This document shows positions 50,701-62,600 of a stretch of 64,000 bases of DNA, piece by piece. Source of the stretch: Dromaius novaehollandiae (lineage: Eukaryota; Chordata; Aves; Casuariiformes; Dromaiidae). Under the pieces are notes generated by a model. The model saw only the letters and a list, made by a program, of their open reading frames with translations. It was not told the origin of the DNA and did no database searches. Positions within the stretch are counted from its first letter, which is position 1, and every line of letters starts with the position of its first letter. A program made the translations under genes and the position numbers. Location of the stretch: positions 32,750,501-32,814,500 of the forward strand of contig NC_088106.1 in the NCBI RefSeq assembly GCF_036370855.1. The letters run 5' to 3'.

Positions 50701-51707
50701 CACTGTCTCCACAGCTGACCAGTGTGATTAAAGATTGCAGTGCTAACGATTCATTTTTAGACTCATGCATGAGCTATTTAAGTGCCTCAGCTTCAGTGGA
50801 ATTCACCACTGTCAAGCAGGAAAAAACATCAGGACCAAACTGTGCAGGAGATGAAGTTCCAAATGCACTTTGTGAAATGACAAAAGGGGAAGGGTCTAGA
50901 ACAATACTTCCTAGATTCAAAGGAGAAGCAGATGGAATTGAGTTGGACAGTGGCAGTTTAACACATGTAGAAAGCATAAACCATGAAAACTCACCTGAAA
51001 TTACTACTTACATTCAGTCAGCAACCAATTCCATGGTGTCTGATAGCAGAAGTGTAATTCATGGTCTCATGAAGGTGGCTGGAAAACCAGATGAAGAGGA
51101 AGAAGATAAAGTAGAGAACCCCAAGGAGACTCCAAAAAGAAAGTTGGAGGAACCACCAGCTGAAGCAGTGATTGACTTGGGCTTGCTTGATAAGAGGAGG
51201 AGAACTTTTCTAGAAACTTCAGAGGACCAAGAGGAGCAGATAAACGATTTTAATGTGCAAATGCAGAAAGCCTTTGAGCAGGAGCTCTATGAAAGGCGTG
51301 TGCAAGAGGAGCAGGATAGGCTCTTGGCTCTGCAGCTACAAAGACAGATCAACAAAGAGGAAAGGACACTTAATCGACGGAAGGGCTCTCCAGATGAGTA
51401 CCTTCTTCGCACCAAACCACCTCAGTCTGTGAAAGACTCTCCTGCTAGAAAGGGAAGTTTTAAAGTGGCAAAGGACTCAAAGCTATCAAAAAACCAGGCT
51501 GAAACAAATCACCGCAAGATTCGGAAAGGTTCTTGCAATGAAAACTGGCAGTCCCCTACCAGAGTCCGAATGAAATCACCCAGCATCAAAGGGGGAAAAG
51601 TTTTGAATTGTGTTGTTAATACCAGTGACTCAAATGATATTTGTTCATTACCGAAAAATAAGCAAAAGACAATTCTTCAGATGTTTAAAAGATCTGTTGC
51701 AGAGTAG
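44766..51707 (+). CDS. RNF168: RNF168, RING E3 ligase for H2A K13/K15
   Basis: Coding exons 44766-45066, 46325-46401, 48544-48720, 49256-49380, 49681-49768 and 50640-51707 join in frame to 611 aa (human 571). The ATG exon begins at 44723; an untranslated exon ends at 42808. The RING finger has Cys/His ligands at residues 16, 19, 31, 33, 36, 39, 51 and 54, the same numbers as in human, and keeps Arg57, which contacts the nucleosome acidic patch. Next come the LR motif LSKPGELRQEYEAEISK (110-126), the UMI EEYIQRLLAEEEEE (about 143-157) and MIU1 KQDEELAWQLS (about 172-182). The last exon holds EEMPTLSPQL, a long variable acidic/Ser-rich region, then MIU2 EEQDRLLALQLQ (about 477-488) and the LRM2 segment GSPDEYLLR. 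RNF168 reads RNF8-made ubiquitin at DNA breaks and ubiquitinates H2A to recruit 53BP1. The extra length is in the variable middle. Introns hold simple repeats and one short interspersed repeat. Confidence 0.96.
46166..46183. repeat. Poly-T tract (18 T)
   Basis: Homopolymer in an RNF168 intron, about 140 bp before the second coding exon. It is too far from the acceptor to be its polypyrimidine tract. Confidence 0.85.
47436..47530 (+). mobile_element. Old short interspersed repeat, MER131/turtle-type
   Basis: GGCTATACTGGGTCAGACCA, then a degenerate TAGTTCAGTGCC...TCTAACAGTAGCCAA, follows the widespread amniote repeat whose consensus runs TACTGGGTCAGACCAATGGTCCA then CCAGTATCCTGTCT and GACAGTGGCCA. 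The match is clear at both ends and eroded in the middle. The family name is from memory; the element is non-coding and lies in an RNF168 intron. Confidence 0.55.
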
Positions 51708-53640
51708 ATAAACAGAACTGTGGAGGCATGGTGAAATGAACAAGAATTAAAGCCATTGTAATGCTTTTTCTTGTGCTAGGCAAAACTTCCTGTAAAAGTT
51801 TTAAAGTTGATGGTTTTGAGGCGGATCGCTTTGGGCCACAAGAGCAACCAGAATTGTGTTGTGCACTTTGAGAAGTTTTAATAACATATGCCCCTAGACC
51901 TTAACAGTTTTAATTGGTCTTTTGATTACAGTTTATTTTCTAGCACTGTTTTTTATTTACATAGTTTTGAATGTAAATGCTGTTTAAAAACCAAAATAAC
52001 TTATAGTCTTATCTTAGAATGAGAATTTAGAGCCTTTTATGGGAAAGATGCACATCCACTGGAGGAAGCAAACAAAAAAATAGTTCACCTCTCCAGCTGT
52101 CTGCCAGCTACAAGGTTAAGGCTTCACTCAGCACAACCACAATTTTGTTGAACTGAAGCAAGTTACTGGAATTTAGATTGTTTGTTGAATGGCATTGTTT
52201 GCCTGGCAGTTAACGAGTATTACTGGACAACCGGCCTTGCAGACCCACTCTCTCCCTCTCACTTTAATACACTGTTATCTTCATTTTAAACAGAGGGAAG
52301 ACTAGTGCATCCTCCCACTACCAAAGGGAAGGATCTTTCATGGATGACTAATATAAGTGGTTGTGGGCTTATATTTGCCTCAGTTCATAGAGGTCGCTTC
52401 TGCAAATCTGACATTCAGTGTAGATAGGAAAAACATACTCTTGTTTTCTTATTGCTAATGCTCTGTAACTATATTGTTATATGATAATATTACCTATATT
52501 TACTGCTATCTAATTTTCCTTCTCAACCTGGTTTGAGTTTGATTAAAAGCGTGTAATATAAAAATAATTAGGCCAGGAGACAGTTCCAGTGGAGAAAATA
52601 AAGCCAAAAGGGGGGGAAACAACTGAAAACATGAGTTGCCAGTAGTGAATTAACAAGTACAATTAAGGATTTATTTAATTCTCAGCTTTACTTTAGCTAT
52701 GGTGGCTGAGTATAACTGTTCCCTGTTTTTTTTAGAGTCTAACAAATACTGTCTTCCAGTTGGGTTTAAAAAGTAACATTATTCAAGTAAATAATTTAGA
52801 CATGATGCTTGAAACTTGATGTCTGAAAAGTTGAGGTCTGTGAAAAGTGGGTTAGCTGCACTAGCTAACTAGTTAGTCAACAGCCTAAGAGTTCCTATTA
52901 TATTTCTTTCTCTGTTGTTATTATGAAACCAACTTTTGGCCTTTGTGTTTTGTAACAAAATACCAATAGTTGTGGTTTTTTTTCCTTTTTGACTAAACGT
53001 TTTTGAAAGAGAGCAAAACAATCTGTGTTGAAATATGTGTGTTGGTCACTGCAAGTTAGCAAATGTTTCAAGTGTATACTTATTTGGACCTCATCGAAGA
53101 TCTGTAGATTTTTTTTAACTCAGTTCTGGGAAATGTACAAAAAAAATGCAAAGCAGTAACTTCTGATATTTTAAGTTAAAAAAAGAAATTTTCTTGAAAG
53201 CGTGAACAGCCTGCTAAGCCAAAAAGTGTGGATTTTTTTTCCTTGTTTGTTTTTAGTAATTTATAACAGAATGGTGGGTTTCTCGTAAATAATTGGCCTA
53301 TTCTAAGACGCTTTTTGAGAAAGTTACGACAGGTGACCTGTTGTAAATCATTCACTTTTCTTCTGTTGTTGCTGCCTCAACCATTGTGCTGGAAGCCTTT
53401 GTTCAATATAGATCTGTTTCTGTGCAATCCTTAAGTTTGTTTGGTTCGTTTTCTATTCCACTCATCTTACCCAGCCAGCCAAATAGATCATCCATTGATT
53501 AAAGTGTTTCTTTAAGGCAGAGGTACTGACTGTTTTCATGCAAGTGATGCTTGGCTCTTCCAGTCATGATAGGCATATAGTAAGTGAATTCTCCATTTTC
53601 AAAACAGATGGGGGTGGAGATGTTTGTTCTTAAGCCATTT
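51708..53640 (+). other. RNF168: RNF168 3'UTR and downstream flank
   Basis: AT-rich DNA with no further exon. Possible poly(A) hexamers are ATTAAA at 51746-51751, close to the stop, and AATAAA at 52597-52602, about 0.9 kb after it. The 3' end of the mRNA cannot be chosen from sequence alone. Confidence 0.45.
52597..52602 (+). terminator. RNF168: Candidate distal poly(A) signal of RNF168
   Basis: AATAAA on the plus strand, the first canonical hexamer after the RNF168 stop. A variant ATTAAA nearer the stop could be a shorter alternative. Confidence 0.4.
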
Positions 53641-53649
53641 ATTCAGTCC

Positions 53650-54400
53650 CGGTTTACAATCAATTTCTTGAGTCCGATGTTCATTTTTAACTTGTGCAGA
53701 TACTTAGTTTTTTACTGTTGTGAGCAAAACAGTCTCTATTCCAGGACTTGCTACGTAATTTATTGTCAATTAAAACAAACTTTTGATCACCGATCTGAGT
53801 TTTGAGGGGAAAAAATGTACACAATTAAACACTTAGAGAAACACCTTTCCTCCCCTTTCCCCAGGCCCAGCTGCTTAGTGAGTTTTCCAATACTTGCTTC
53901 TTCAGGCTTCTCAGTCTCGCTGTTGCAGCGTGGATCACTGGTGAGCTGCGGTCCCTCACAGGTGTCCCTCTGGCATGGCTTGCCTGTGGGCTGTGGTCCT
54001 TCAGGAATGTCCCTACTTGGGCATGAAGTGCCTCCTTCCAAGAGCAGGTCTCCAGATGTCTCCTTCATGTGTTCTCTGCATGTCTTCATGTGTCTCCAAC
54101 CACATTCCTTCACCTATCTCCTCATGTACCTCCTCTCCTAGAGGCTGCTCCTCTTAAATACATTTGAGCAGAGGCGTGGAATGCACCTCTGCTTTAAGTT
54201 TTGGCTCAATGTGTTGGGTTTTGACTGATGCGGGCAGTTCTGGGCCTCCTTCCACACAGGTCACCCCTGCAGCCACCTGCTACCACTACCCTGCAGTTAT
54301 TACCAATACACCTGTCTGTGGTTTCAACAGCTTGACTTCTATGGTTCTGTCAGTATTTCTGTGCCTCCATAAGGGTTTCGGATTTTTGCCTTCTTAATCG
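53650..54400 (-). mobile_element. Solo-LTR-like fossil of an avian ERVL-type retrovirus
   Basis: Read on the minus strand, a promoter-like part with a TATA-type box (GTATTTAAGAGG near 54155) is followed by a GA-rich tract with short degenerate repeats (GGGACC...CACGCTG). A poly(A)-signal part (GACAATAAATTACG) follows, then a GAGACTGTTTTGC segment. That order and wording resemble LTRs of ERVL-like elements common in bird genomes. No internal retroviral region flanks it, so it is best read as an old, broken solo LTR. Ends are approximate, no target-site duplication was defined, and the family name is from memory. Confidence 0.5.
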
Positions 54401-55880
54401 CTTCTTTTAATGTCTAGCATTGAAAGAGTCTGAATCCCTGGTATTTTGAGCTGCTGTTCGTTCATATGTAAGAAATAATCTTAAATGTATTACAACTTCT
54501 GACACTCTAGTTAATTACTGTATTTTCCTCAGATCTCACTATCATTTTACTCCAATACAGCTGACTTTGGAACTGTTTTCACAGCCAGGTCCTGGTATTT
54601 GATACATACCCCATGAAAAAGAGCAAGAGGAAGGGGGAGCATGTCTGATCTTATGAATAAATATCCAAATGAATGCACAAGAAGTGAAAGGAATGAAGCT
54701 GAAAATGAGAAAAAAAACATATTTCTATGTGTATAGGTATATATGTATATACACCCATATATGGAGATTTCACACACACCCCTTACAGTCTCAGTCTTCA
54801 TTGGGGTTAAACAAGCTATTGTTCTCATTGTTTTGGAGCTAGCCCTGTCACTGTAACAGGCTGACACTGAGTAATACATACTCAGTCATAAAGGAGGAAT
54901 TTTGTTTTAAAAATGGAATATCTGAGTTTATTAATTTGGCAGGATTCTGCAGTCTAGCTGAGAGCACATTTCAACAAGATGCAGTGAGCTACGCTAAGCT
55001 CTTGGCACTTGCACCAACTTGGGCCCTCACCCACTCTCTGCGAACTAATTCAGTAGTTCAACTTCTTTTAAGGGTTGTGGGGAGAAGAGGGGAAGTGTTA
55101 AGGGAGAAGCAAGTCTCCCCCTTTCTGGCAGAAATGAGCCACGTGCACCTAGCTCAGCTGCATATGAAACCATGTCCTAATATTTGGAGTTGCCTTATTT
55201 AACAGCAGTTTCATTCTCTTGCTCCGTAAGTCATTTTGTACATTTTTTTTTCCTTCTAGTGTGTGGGTTATGTGATTCTCCCACATAAGTCTTGTGAAAG
55301 GCACTAACCTAATGCCAGTTAGAAGCTGGATAAGAGGTTTTAGTGTGTGGTTTTTTTTTTAATCATACTCTTTCACAAACTTAGTTCCTTGCAATCAATG
55401 ACAAATGGGTCAGTCTGCAGCTGATTCCATCAAAAATAAATACAAAAATTACAGAAATCCATTTCAAAGATCTGAATAGTACATGGCTATATATTGATAT
55501 TTATTGGTGGAGGTTGAAGGGTTTGGGGATTATTTGTATTTTTCCAGCTTACTGGATTTTGTCCTCTTAGTGTAAGAATGATCTTTTACATTTTTTAAAA
55601 AAGACCCAATCAGCTTAGAAAAGAAAAAAAATCTATCTTTTGATTTCACATGCCCTAAAGCTCAAGATTTTTCTTTGTTCTGCAATTGCACCTTTCCCAG
55701 TGTCTTAGAATTCACTTTACCTTTGGTGTGACTGGAAAAAATCACCCTGCTTTGTAAAATGAACCCTTTTGTGCAGGCAAGTTTTGCGTGTTTTGAGTGT
55801 TGCGGGATGGATAAAAGCAAGACTGAAAAAAAACCCCTCGATTGTTAGCTAAACAGCAACCTTAACGGCAAAAACACACA
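54401..55880. other. Intergenic DNA before UBXN7
   Basis: No exon recognised. A TA/TG-rich low-complexity patch lies near 54735-54765. The right part leads into the UBXN7 CpG island. Confidence 0.5.
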
Positions 55881-56243
55881 GACCCTGGAACCTGCACCTG
55901 GGAGCTGGGTCCCGGGGGGTTCCCGCTCCCTGGCTGCGGGCGGCGCAGGCTCCGCGGGCGCTTGTTTGGCCCGTGCTCTTGCAGCAGCCATGTTGGGGGG
56001 TAGAACCGGGCCCTCGCTGAGTGGATTTTACCCATTTTCCTGGCAGCGAGGTTTTAAATTGCCGTAAGACCCCAGGGCCGCCTCTCCTTGCAGCTGTGCG
56101 CGCGCTGGCTGTACCGGCACTTTGATGCTGCTTTTGGCGGGGGCGAGCAGCGCGGAACGGTGAGGGCTGCTGCAGCGGCGGGGCGAGAGCTAGGGCGACG
56201 CCCGCCTCGGGGCTGCGGCGAGGCCGCGCCGGGAGCGGGCCGC

Positions 56244-56257
56244 GTCGCCACGGCAAC
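56244..56257. promoter_or_regulatory. UBXN7: RFX X-box upstream of UBXN7
   Basis: GTCGCCACGGCAAC is a near-perfect palindromic X-box (consensus GTYNCCATGGNAAC), 182 bp before the UBXN7 ATG. RFX-family binding is inferred. Confidence 0.55.
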
Positions 56258-56379
56258 CTCCCCCCCGCCTCCGCCCGGCGCGCAGTGTCCCCGCGGCGGC
56301 TCCCAATAAAGCTTGACAGCGCCGTTGAAGGCGCCTCCCCGGCGGCGGGGAGAGGAAGGGGGCGCGGGCGGGCGGGCGT

Positions 56380-56391
56380 CGCGCCTGCGCA
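56380..56391. promoter_or_regulatory. UBXN7: NRF1 site upstream of UBXN7
   Basis: CGCGCCTGCGCA fits the NRF1 consensus YGCGCnnGCGCR, 48 bp before the ATG. Motif evidence only. Confidence 0.6.
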
Positions 56392-56438
56392 GAGCGCGCG
56401 GGCAGGCGGCGTGCGTGTTGTTGTGCGGCGGCGACAAG

Positions 56439-59400
56439 ATGGCGGCGCACGGGGGCTCTGCGGCCTCCTCGGCGCTGAAGGGGTTAATCCAGCAGTTCAC
56501 CGCCATCACGGGTGAGGCACACGGAAGCCGGGGCCCGGCGAGCCCGTCGAAGGCCGGGGCAGCTTCTTGTTTAACGGGCGGCTCCTGCTCGTCTTCGCTG
56601 CAGCGTCCTCGCCGCCGGGGAGAGAGGCGGCAGCCCCGGCGGGCCGGGGCCGGTGGCGGGAGGCTGGGCCCGCCGCGGTGGGGCGGGAGCAGAGGCCCGC
56701 GGCGGGAGGCGCTCCCCCCGCTCGGCGAGGCGGAGCGGTGCTGGCGGGCGGCCCCGGGGGACGTTACCCCCCGTCTGCCGGGGAGCTTTGAGCGCGGGCA
56801 GGGCTGGAGTCGGCCGCCCCGGTGTAGAGGAGGGAGGGGGCCGGCGGCACCCGGGCCCGGCGATGGGGCCCGGCCCGGCGGCCTGTGCCGAGGGCGCCCT
56901 GCGAGTGCGGCAGGCACCGGGCGCGCGGTGCGCCGGGTCTCTGCTAGGTGGAGTGGCGGCTCCGCCGGCGGTGGCGGAGTTTCCGTGGTGCCTGTGCCCT
57001 GCACTTTGTGCGTACGGTGGGATTTCCCCTCACTTTTGAAGACAAGAGCAGAGACTCCTTTCGTTTTTTTTTCTACCCGCCTGACCTTCTAGGTAATAAA
57101 TTGGAAGTGTCCTCTCAGTCAGTTATCAGTCCTGCTATACTGATTCTGATTTTCTTATTAGCATAGTAAAAATAAAATACACTGTAGAGATGGAGACTAG
57201 AACCTCATGCTAACTTTATGTTTAAAACAATCTCTTAAAGCATGGTCAACTAACTGAGAATTTCAATTTGGGAATGACCCGCTATTGCTGTTACTAGCCT
57301 AAGTTTACAGTGAATGATAATTCCTACTTTAGCTTGTGTACTTTGAGCACTTGACCCACTTTTACATGTAATCTGTTTTGTTATGATTTCCCCCTTGCTT
57401 ATGAGATTACATATCAAAAACTGAAGGAGAATTTAATAAAATGTTTGTGAAAACATCTTTGTTTGGGAGTTGAAATAAATGAAAGTACTTTTAATTCAGT
57501 GACTTTAATCAGTTTGAACCTGAACCCTTTGCTCAGACTTTAATGTACTCAGATCTTGACCAGGGATGTTGAGGATGTTAAGTGGTAAACTCTGAATGCG
57601 CTGGTAGGTACACTGGGAAATTATTGATCACTCACTTGTCCTTACAGAAGTCACTTAAAATGAACCCTCTCAAATAAAAAGAACCTACAGCAAATATATT
57701 TTTCCTTATAGTATATGCCTGTGCACCTTTTTTTTGTGTGTGTTTGGTAGAGCCAGAGATAGCTGCTAGAAGCTAAGCAGGCAAGTTGGAGTCGCACTAG
57801 TTTGTCCTTCCTAACAGCTTTTTCTGTTTATACAGATGGTTTGTTAAACATAAGAGTATCCATCTTACGCTTTCAAAAAGAAAACAAAAACCTGTTGGAC
57901 TTCACACATGCACTATTAAAATAGACTTTGGAATTTAGACCTTGATTTTCAATTTTAGCAGGATTTTAGACTGTGTCTAAAAGTCTGTTGTGGAGCTTGT
58001 CTTGCCCATACTGGCGCTAAGTGCCACAAATGCTTGGAAGCGCACACCCTCAGTAGTTTGTGTTACCAGCTTTCAACTTTGACTTGTAAGTGTACAAAAT
58101 TACTAATGTTTTTAGGGAGGAGACTAAATAAACATTATAAGGCAATTTGATTCTGGTTCTAGAGAACCTGATAATGAGGAATGAGGAGCAGTAGTCCTTG
58201 AATACATTTCTCCAGAGGGCAGAAAAATTTTGTTTCTTTGCTGTTCTTATCAAGAAAAATAGTGCTAAAAGAATCTAGCTCCCGTGTATCTTTACCAATG
58301 TAATTATGTGATCTCTTCACTATCGTATTAATGTTTTCGGTGCTTGTCTTGGCAAGCAGAAAATACTAAATATTTGTTAAGTCTCAAAACAAATTTCATT
58401 TTCTTTAGGAGTGATGAAGAATTGGTACAAGCACTTTGAGTATTGGTAACTATTATTTAAAGACAGCTTAATATCATTTTTCCTCTAGTTCTTCTAAATT
58501 AATGCCTTCACATGACTGTGAAATTGTAGGGTGATGTGTCTATTCCAAACTATAAAGGTATTGTTTAATTGCTTCAGTTAAGCTAATATTGAAACGAGCT
58601 CCTTAAAATACCAAATAACAGTTTGAAGAAGTCTGACTTAATGCTTTCACATCTTCTTGTAGGTGTCATTAGTTTTCCTTTTGCTCTTTTTTCATCTTAA
58701 GGTCTTAAAATACAGCTGACTGCCATCAAATTACACTTTTCCTGACAATCTGATTTAGGAAAACTAGTTCCCTCAAACAATCTGTCTGTCTTTATGATTT
58801 AATGTAATGGGGTAGGTCACTGAGAATTGATTTATCTGCACAGTTTCAAAGTGTATTAGCTCTTACTTACTAGACCCTTCAAGCTAGAGCTTCTTGAGTC
58901 TTTTCTAGAAGATCTCAGAAATATCTAATGAAAGAAAGTTAAATGCATTTTGCCCAAACAGATGTTGATTGTGTTTCTGATACTAGGGAATAATGTTTTC
59001 TTCACTGCAGTGACTTTCAGGGAGCCTTAAACTAGTAAGAACTAGTATGGATCCAAAGCTACTCCCAAACTGATTCAGTTGCATTTTGCTGCTGTTCCAC
59101 TCTACCAGGGTTCACATAAACTGTTTTGCAACCCACCATCTTCAGATATGCTGGAGTGAGCAGGCTGTTATGGGGATGGGTGGTGGGAGATTCCAGAGGT
59201 GAGGGTGCCTTTCTTAGTTGTATGATTTTGAGACGGTCTTAGGGAGGAGAGGCTGACCCTCTGAGTTAGAAGTAATGCTAGGAGCTAGTGTTTCATCTTG
59301 AGCACCAAGAAGAAGACTGGATTTAGTTGGGCTTAGGAGCTGTTTGAATGAATGTTAGTCATTATACAAGTAACTGTGTAGACAAATGCTATTTTCTGCA

Positions 59401-61849
59401 TTTGGCTTTTTTTTTTTCTCCTATTTCTTACACCTGCACTTTCCAAACTGAGCTTCTCATGATTTGCTTTTGCCCTTTAGATACAGGGATGCAATCAAGA
59501 AAACAGGAAACCTTTTCTTCTATCTTTAAACATCTGTTACAACTTCATGAGAAGCCTTAGCTGCTGACGTAATCTTTTCTCCCTGTTAAAATGTTAATTG
59601 AGATTTTGGGGTTTTGTCTACCACAACAGAAGTCAAGCTTGATATGCCTATTGAGTGTTTGGAAATTTGTGTCAGAAGAAGGTCTGAACTCTAATAAGGA
59701 GAAAGAAAAACCATGCTAAACTGCCTCAGTTGGCTTCCACTTATTTTTCTCCTTATGGAAGGAAGAAGTGTGGCTGTCTTGTATCCAGGCATTTCCTTGC
59801 CCCATGAGATACATGTTTGTCTTATTTCATTGTTGCACTTTAGTGATAGCTGGTGAGCTGTTCTAAGTATTAAATGGTTTGAGAGTTGAAGCTTGCTGAT
59901 CGGCTGTTCCCAGCACTTCCAATCAGAACACTTTCTGAAGAATGCTTTAATTTTTCTTTGGCATTACAGGTGCCAGTGAAAGCGTGGGAAAACATATGCT
60001 TGAAGCATGCAACAACAATCTGGAGATGGCTGTCACTATGTTTCTGGATGGTGGAGGCATAGCAGAGGAGCCTAGCACCAGTTCTGCAGGGGTGTCTGCT
60101 GTTCAACCACATACAGAGTATGTACCTGATGAATGTCTGTGTAAAGAGCTTAATTGTGAAAAGTAGAACAAATATGACAACTTCACTTCTCCTAGCCTGC
60201 TGTCACTTCACTGTAATACATGCTGCTTCGATGATCTCATTTAATTGATTGCCCCAATATTGTTCTTATTTAATAAGTTGTTCTGGTAACTGAAGCACAG
60301 GAGTTGGAGTCTGGGCAGCTTGCACCTCACTTTGACTGGGACAGATCTTACTTTCACTGTTGGTTGTATTATGGTAATGCTTGAGGGTCAGCATCCTGCT
60401 GTTTTAAGTGCTGTATAAACACAACATGTAGTTGTCTTCTGTCCTGTAGATCTTTTTGAGTGTTACTTTCTGCTTTTTTTTTTTTTTTTTTTAATAAAGG
60501 TCTCTCACATGTACTTCAGAAGTACTCTCTAGCTTATGCATACTGCTTTGGCTGGCAGAGATCACGACATTAAAGTGGGGACCAGTAGTAAGAGCTTCTT
60601 ACTTTTAAATTGCCTAAGCAATCTTGACTTGTGTTAGTTTGTTAGCTAGGAAGAATTCCATTGTTTTGGGCCTTATAAGTGTAGTGGCCTCAGTCCTGCT
60701 TATAAGAGTTTTCTTGTGTTGTTTTAAATGCAGCTAGATTTGGCGCTTGAAGGGCTAGATCACGCCAACTAATACAGAGAAATAAGCAACTACAAAATCT
60801 GCATTAGCGTCTTGTATGACTGTTCCAATGAAGTACAGAGTTGTTCTACTTGAACATGGCTGAGAATCTTTCAGTGCTGCTTGTTAATCCGTCTGCTTGG
60901 GATAAATAGAGTATTTTGAATGGAAGCTGATTGGTATCAGTCGCATTCCTTAAGTGTGCTAAATTAAACTTAGCCATGCTTTCTTCTTTATGAAAACCTT
61001 CCGTTTCAGGAAAAGAGAACTAACTTATAAAGATACTTCTTGCCACTCGTACTTCTGAAGCACATGTATGAGTTTAAACAGCTATTTTGGTACTAACCAT
61101 TAGAATTGATGTTAAGTGCCTTCCTGCTTGAACCGTTGGCAGGTAATGAAGTTAAAACTCTGTATCTCTAGGTATTAGTATTCTTATTTCTAGACAAATT
61201 CTGGCACATCAGTGACTTAAGATTCAAGTTTTTATTGGAATCCTTTCTTTTATACTTGACACCCTCCAGGTGCTGGTCAGCTTAGTGTTACTTCTAGGAA
61301 GAGAGAGACATAAATATGCAAATGCAAAATGGAGAATAACTAGCTTCACAACAGCAATCAAAGATGTGGAGGTTAATAGCAAGGTTAGTGCATCTTGCTG
61401 ACATTATGAGTTACTTAATGAGTTACTTGACACCTGCATGGCCAAGAGCCACAAACCACACACTTTAGACTTTGGAGAGTTTAGGGAAGAGGGCGTTACA
61501 GGAGTAGTTCATAGGCAGGATATAACAATGGATTCTCCTGGGTGAGCCCATGACCTCCTTTTCTCTTTTTTTAGATCCATGGGCTAGGTGACCACAGTGA
61601 GTACCTGATAGGGTTTCATAGCCCCTTGTTTTATTTCTTGAAGTCATGTTTTCAGATTATCTAGCAGTCTCTGCAGACAGAGCTTAACTGTTGATCATGT
61701 GAGGGAGCCCAGCTATGAAAGCAAAGAATAACATGTGGGAAAATGTCCATTGTTGTTCTAGCTTACTTGTTTGTTTATGATCTGTGTAGTAGTAGTAGTC
61801 TACTAAATGGGATATCTTAACTGTAAAATACATATACATATATACATAT

Positions 61850-61892
<43 letters not shown>

Positions 61893-62600
61893 TTGCTCTC
61901 CGTTTCAGGGTAAGGCTTCAGCTGAAGCTGAGTAGTTCATCCTTCTTCGGAAAGAAAGTACTGGAAAATTGGAGAGTCCAGAGGAGAATGAGATTTGGGA
62001 AAAGTTAACTTTTTCTCAGAGGACATTGTTTTCCTTCCTCTGGAAACAGAGGGCTGTGAGAGAGAAGTGGAAGGAACAAGTCTTCCAACACGAGAAAGCT
62101 TGTAATAAGGAGGATAAATATATATATTTTTCCCTTTATGTAAATAATCAGGGGAGGAGGATTGCCAGAGGATTAATTAGCAGCAGAGAAGTTTAAGAAA
62201 GTTAGTACAGGAAAAAATTCTGTTTCAATATTAGAATGGTAAAGCCTGGGATCAAGCCATCAGGGATTTGTGTAATCATTTTCTTTCAAGGCTTTAAAAG
62301 GTCATCCATGTCAGATCTTAATGGAAAGTGTGCTAAGTCCTTCCTCAGTGCCATGAGTGGGAATAGATGGTCCTTTGAGGTCCCTTTTGACCCAAAGTCT
62401 CTGATTCTGTGCAACAGTATAGCAGTGTCCTTAGCTGGTTGAAGTTGCAGGAGCCTTTGGAGCACAATGGGGAGTGGTTTATATAGGCTTGGAATATTAT
62501 CATCTCTCTAATTTTTTTTCTTTCTTTGTTAGAGATGAAGTTCGAGCTCCAATTCCTCAAAAACAGGAAATTTTAGTAGAGCCTGAGCCCTTATTTGGAG
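56439..62600 (+). CDS. UBXN7: UBXN7 (UBXD7), p97 adaptor, 5' part only
   Basis: Three coding exons are visible: 56439-56511, 59970-60117 and 62533-62600 (96 codons plus one base). The CDS continues past the right edge. The start MAAHGGSAASSALKGLIQQF equals human. Exon 2 completes the UBA domain (SESVGKHMLEACNNNLEMAV), which binds ubiquitin. Exon 3 encodes DEVRAPIPQKQEILVEPEPL and ends in phase 1 at the point where human goes on with APKRRR. The UAS thioredoxin-like, UIM and UBX domains known for this family must be encoded downstream. UBXN7 links the p97/VCP ATPase to cullin-RING ligases, binding NEDD8 on CUL2 through its UIM, and so affects HIF1-alpha and CMG helicase unloading. Splice sites: ACGG|GTGAGG, TACAG|GTGCCA, ACAGA|GTATGT, GTTAG|AGATGA, GGAG|GTAAGC. 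Introns are 3.46 kb and 2.4 kb and contain no other gene. Confidence 0.95.
60474..60492. repeat. Poly-T tract (19 T)
   Basis: Homopolymer in UBXN7 intron 2, followed at once by AATAAAGG. The AATAAA is intronic and not evidence of a gene end by itself. Confidence 0.85.
61827..61890. repeat. (TACATA)n/(TA)n microsatellite
   Basis: TACATA-type hexamers grade into a pure TA run of more than a dozen units, in UBXN7 intron 2. Probably highly polymorphic. Confidence 0.95.
62345..62411 (+). mobile_element. CR1 LINE 3' tail
   Basis: TAGATGGTCCTTTGAGGTCC, then CTTTTGACCC and a terminal GATTCTGTG, matches the conserved CR1 3' end (GATGATCTTTAAGGTCCCTT, CCAACCC, ATTCTATG repeats). The upstream border is eroded; the copy may begin near 62230. 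CR1 is the dominant LINE of birds and is also present in crocodiles and turtles. It lies about 120 bp before UBXN7 exon 3. Confidence 0.75.

Larger units (their letters stand above)
55890..57010. promoter_or_regulatory. UBXN7: CpG-island promoter of UBXN7
   Basis: CpG-dense DNA around the UBXN7 first exon, densest from about 56080 to 57010. It is TATA-less. AAGATGGCGGC at 56435-56445 overlaps the start codon and matches the YY1 consensus, a usual feature of such promoters. The long minus-strand frame across this block (to 57004) reflects high GC, not a gene. Confidence 0.75.

Noticed and set aside
53787-54113. 108-codon minus-strand frame
   Set aside because: Falls within the LTR-like fossil; not a host gene.
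56054-57004. 316-codon minus-strand frame over the UBXN7 promoter
   Set aside because: CpG-island composition artefact, antisense to exon 1, no homology recognised.
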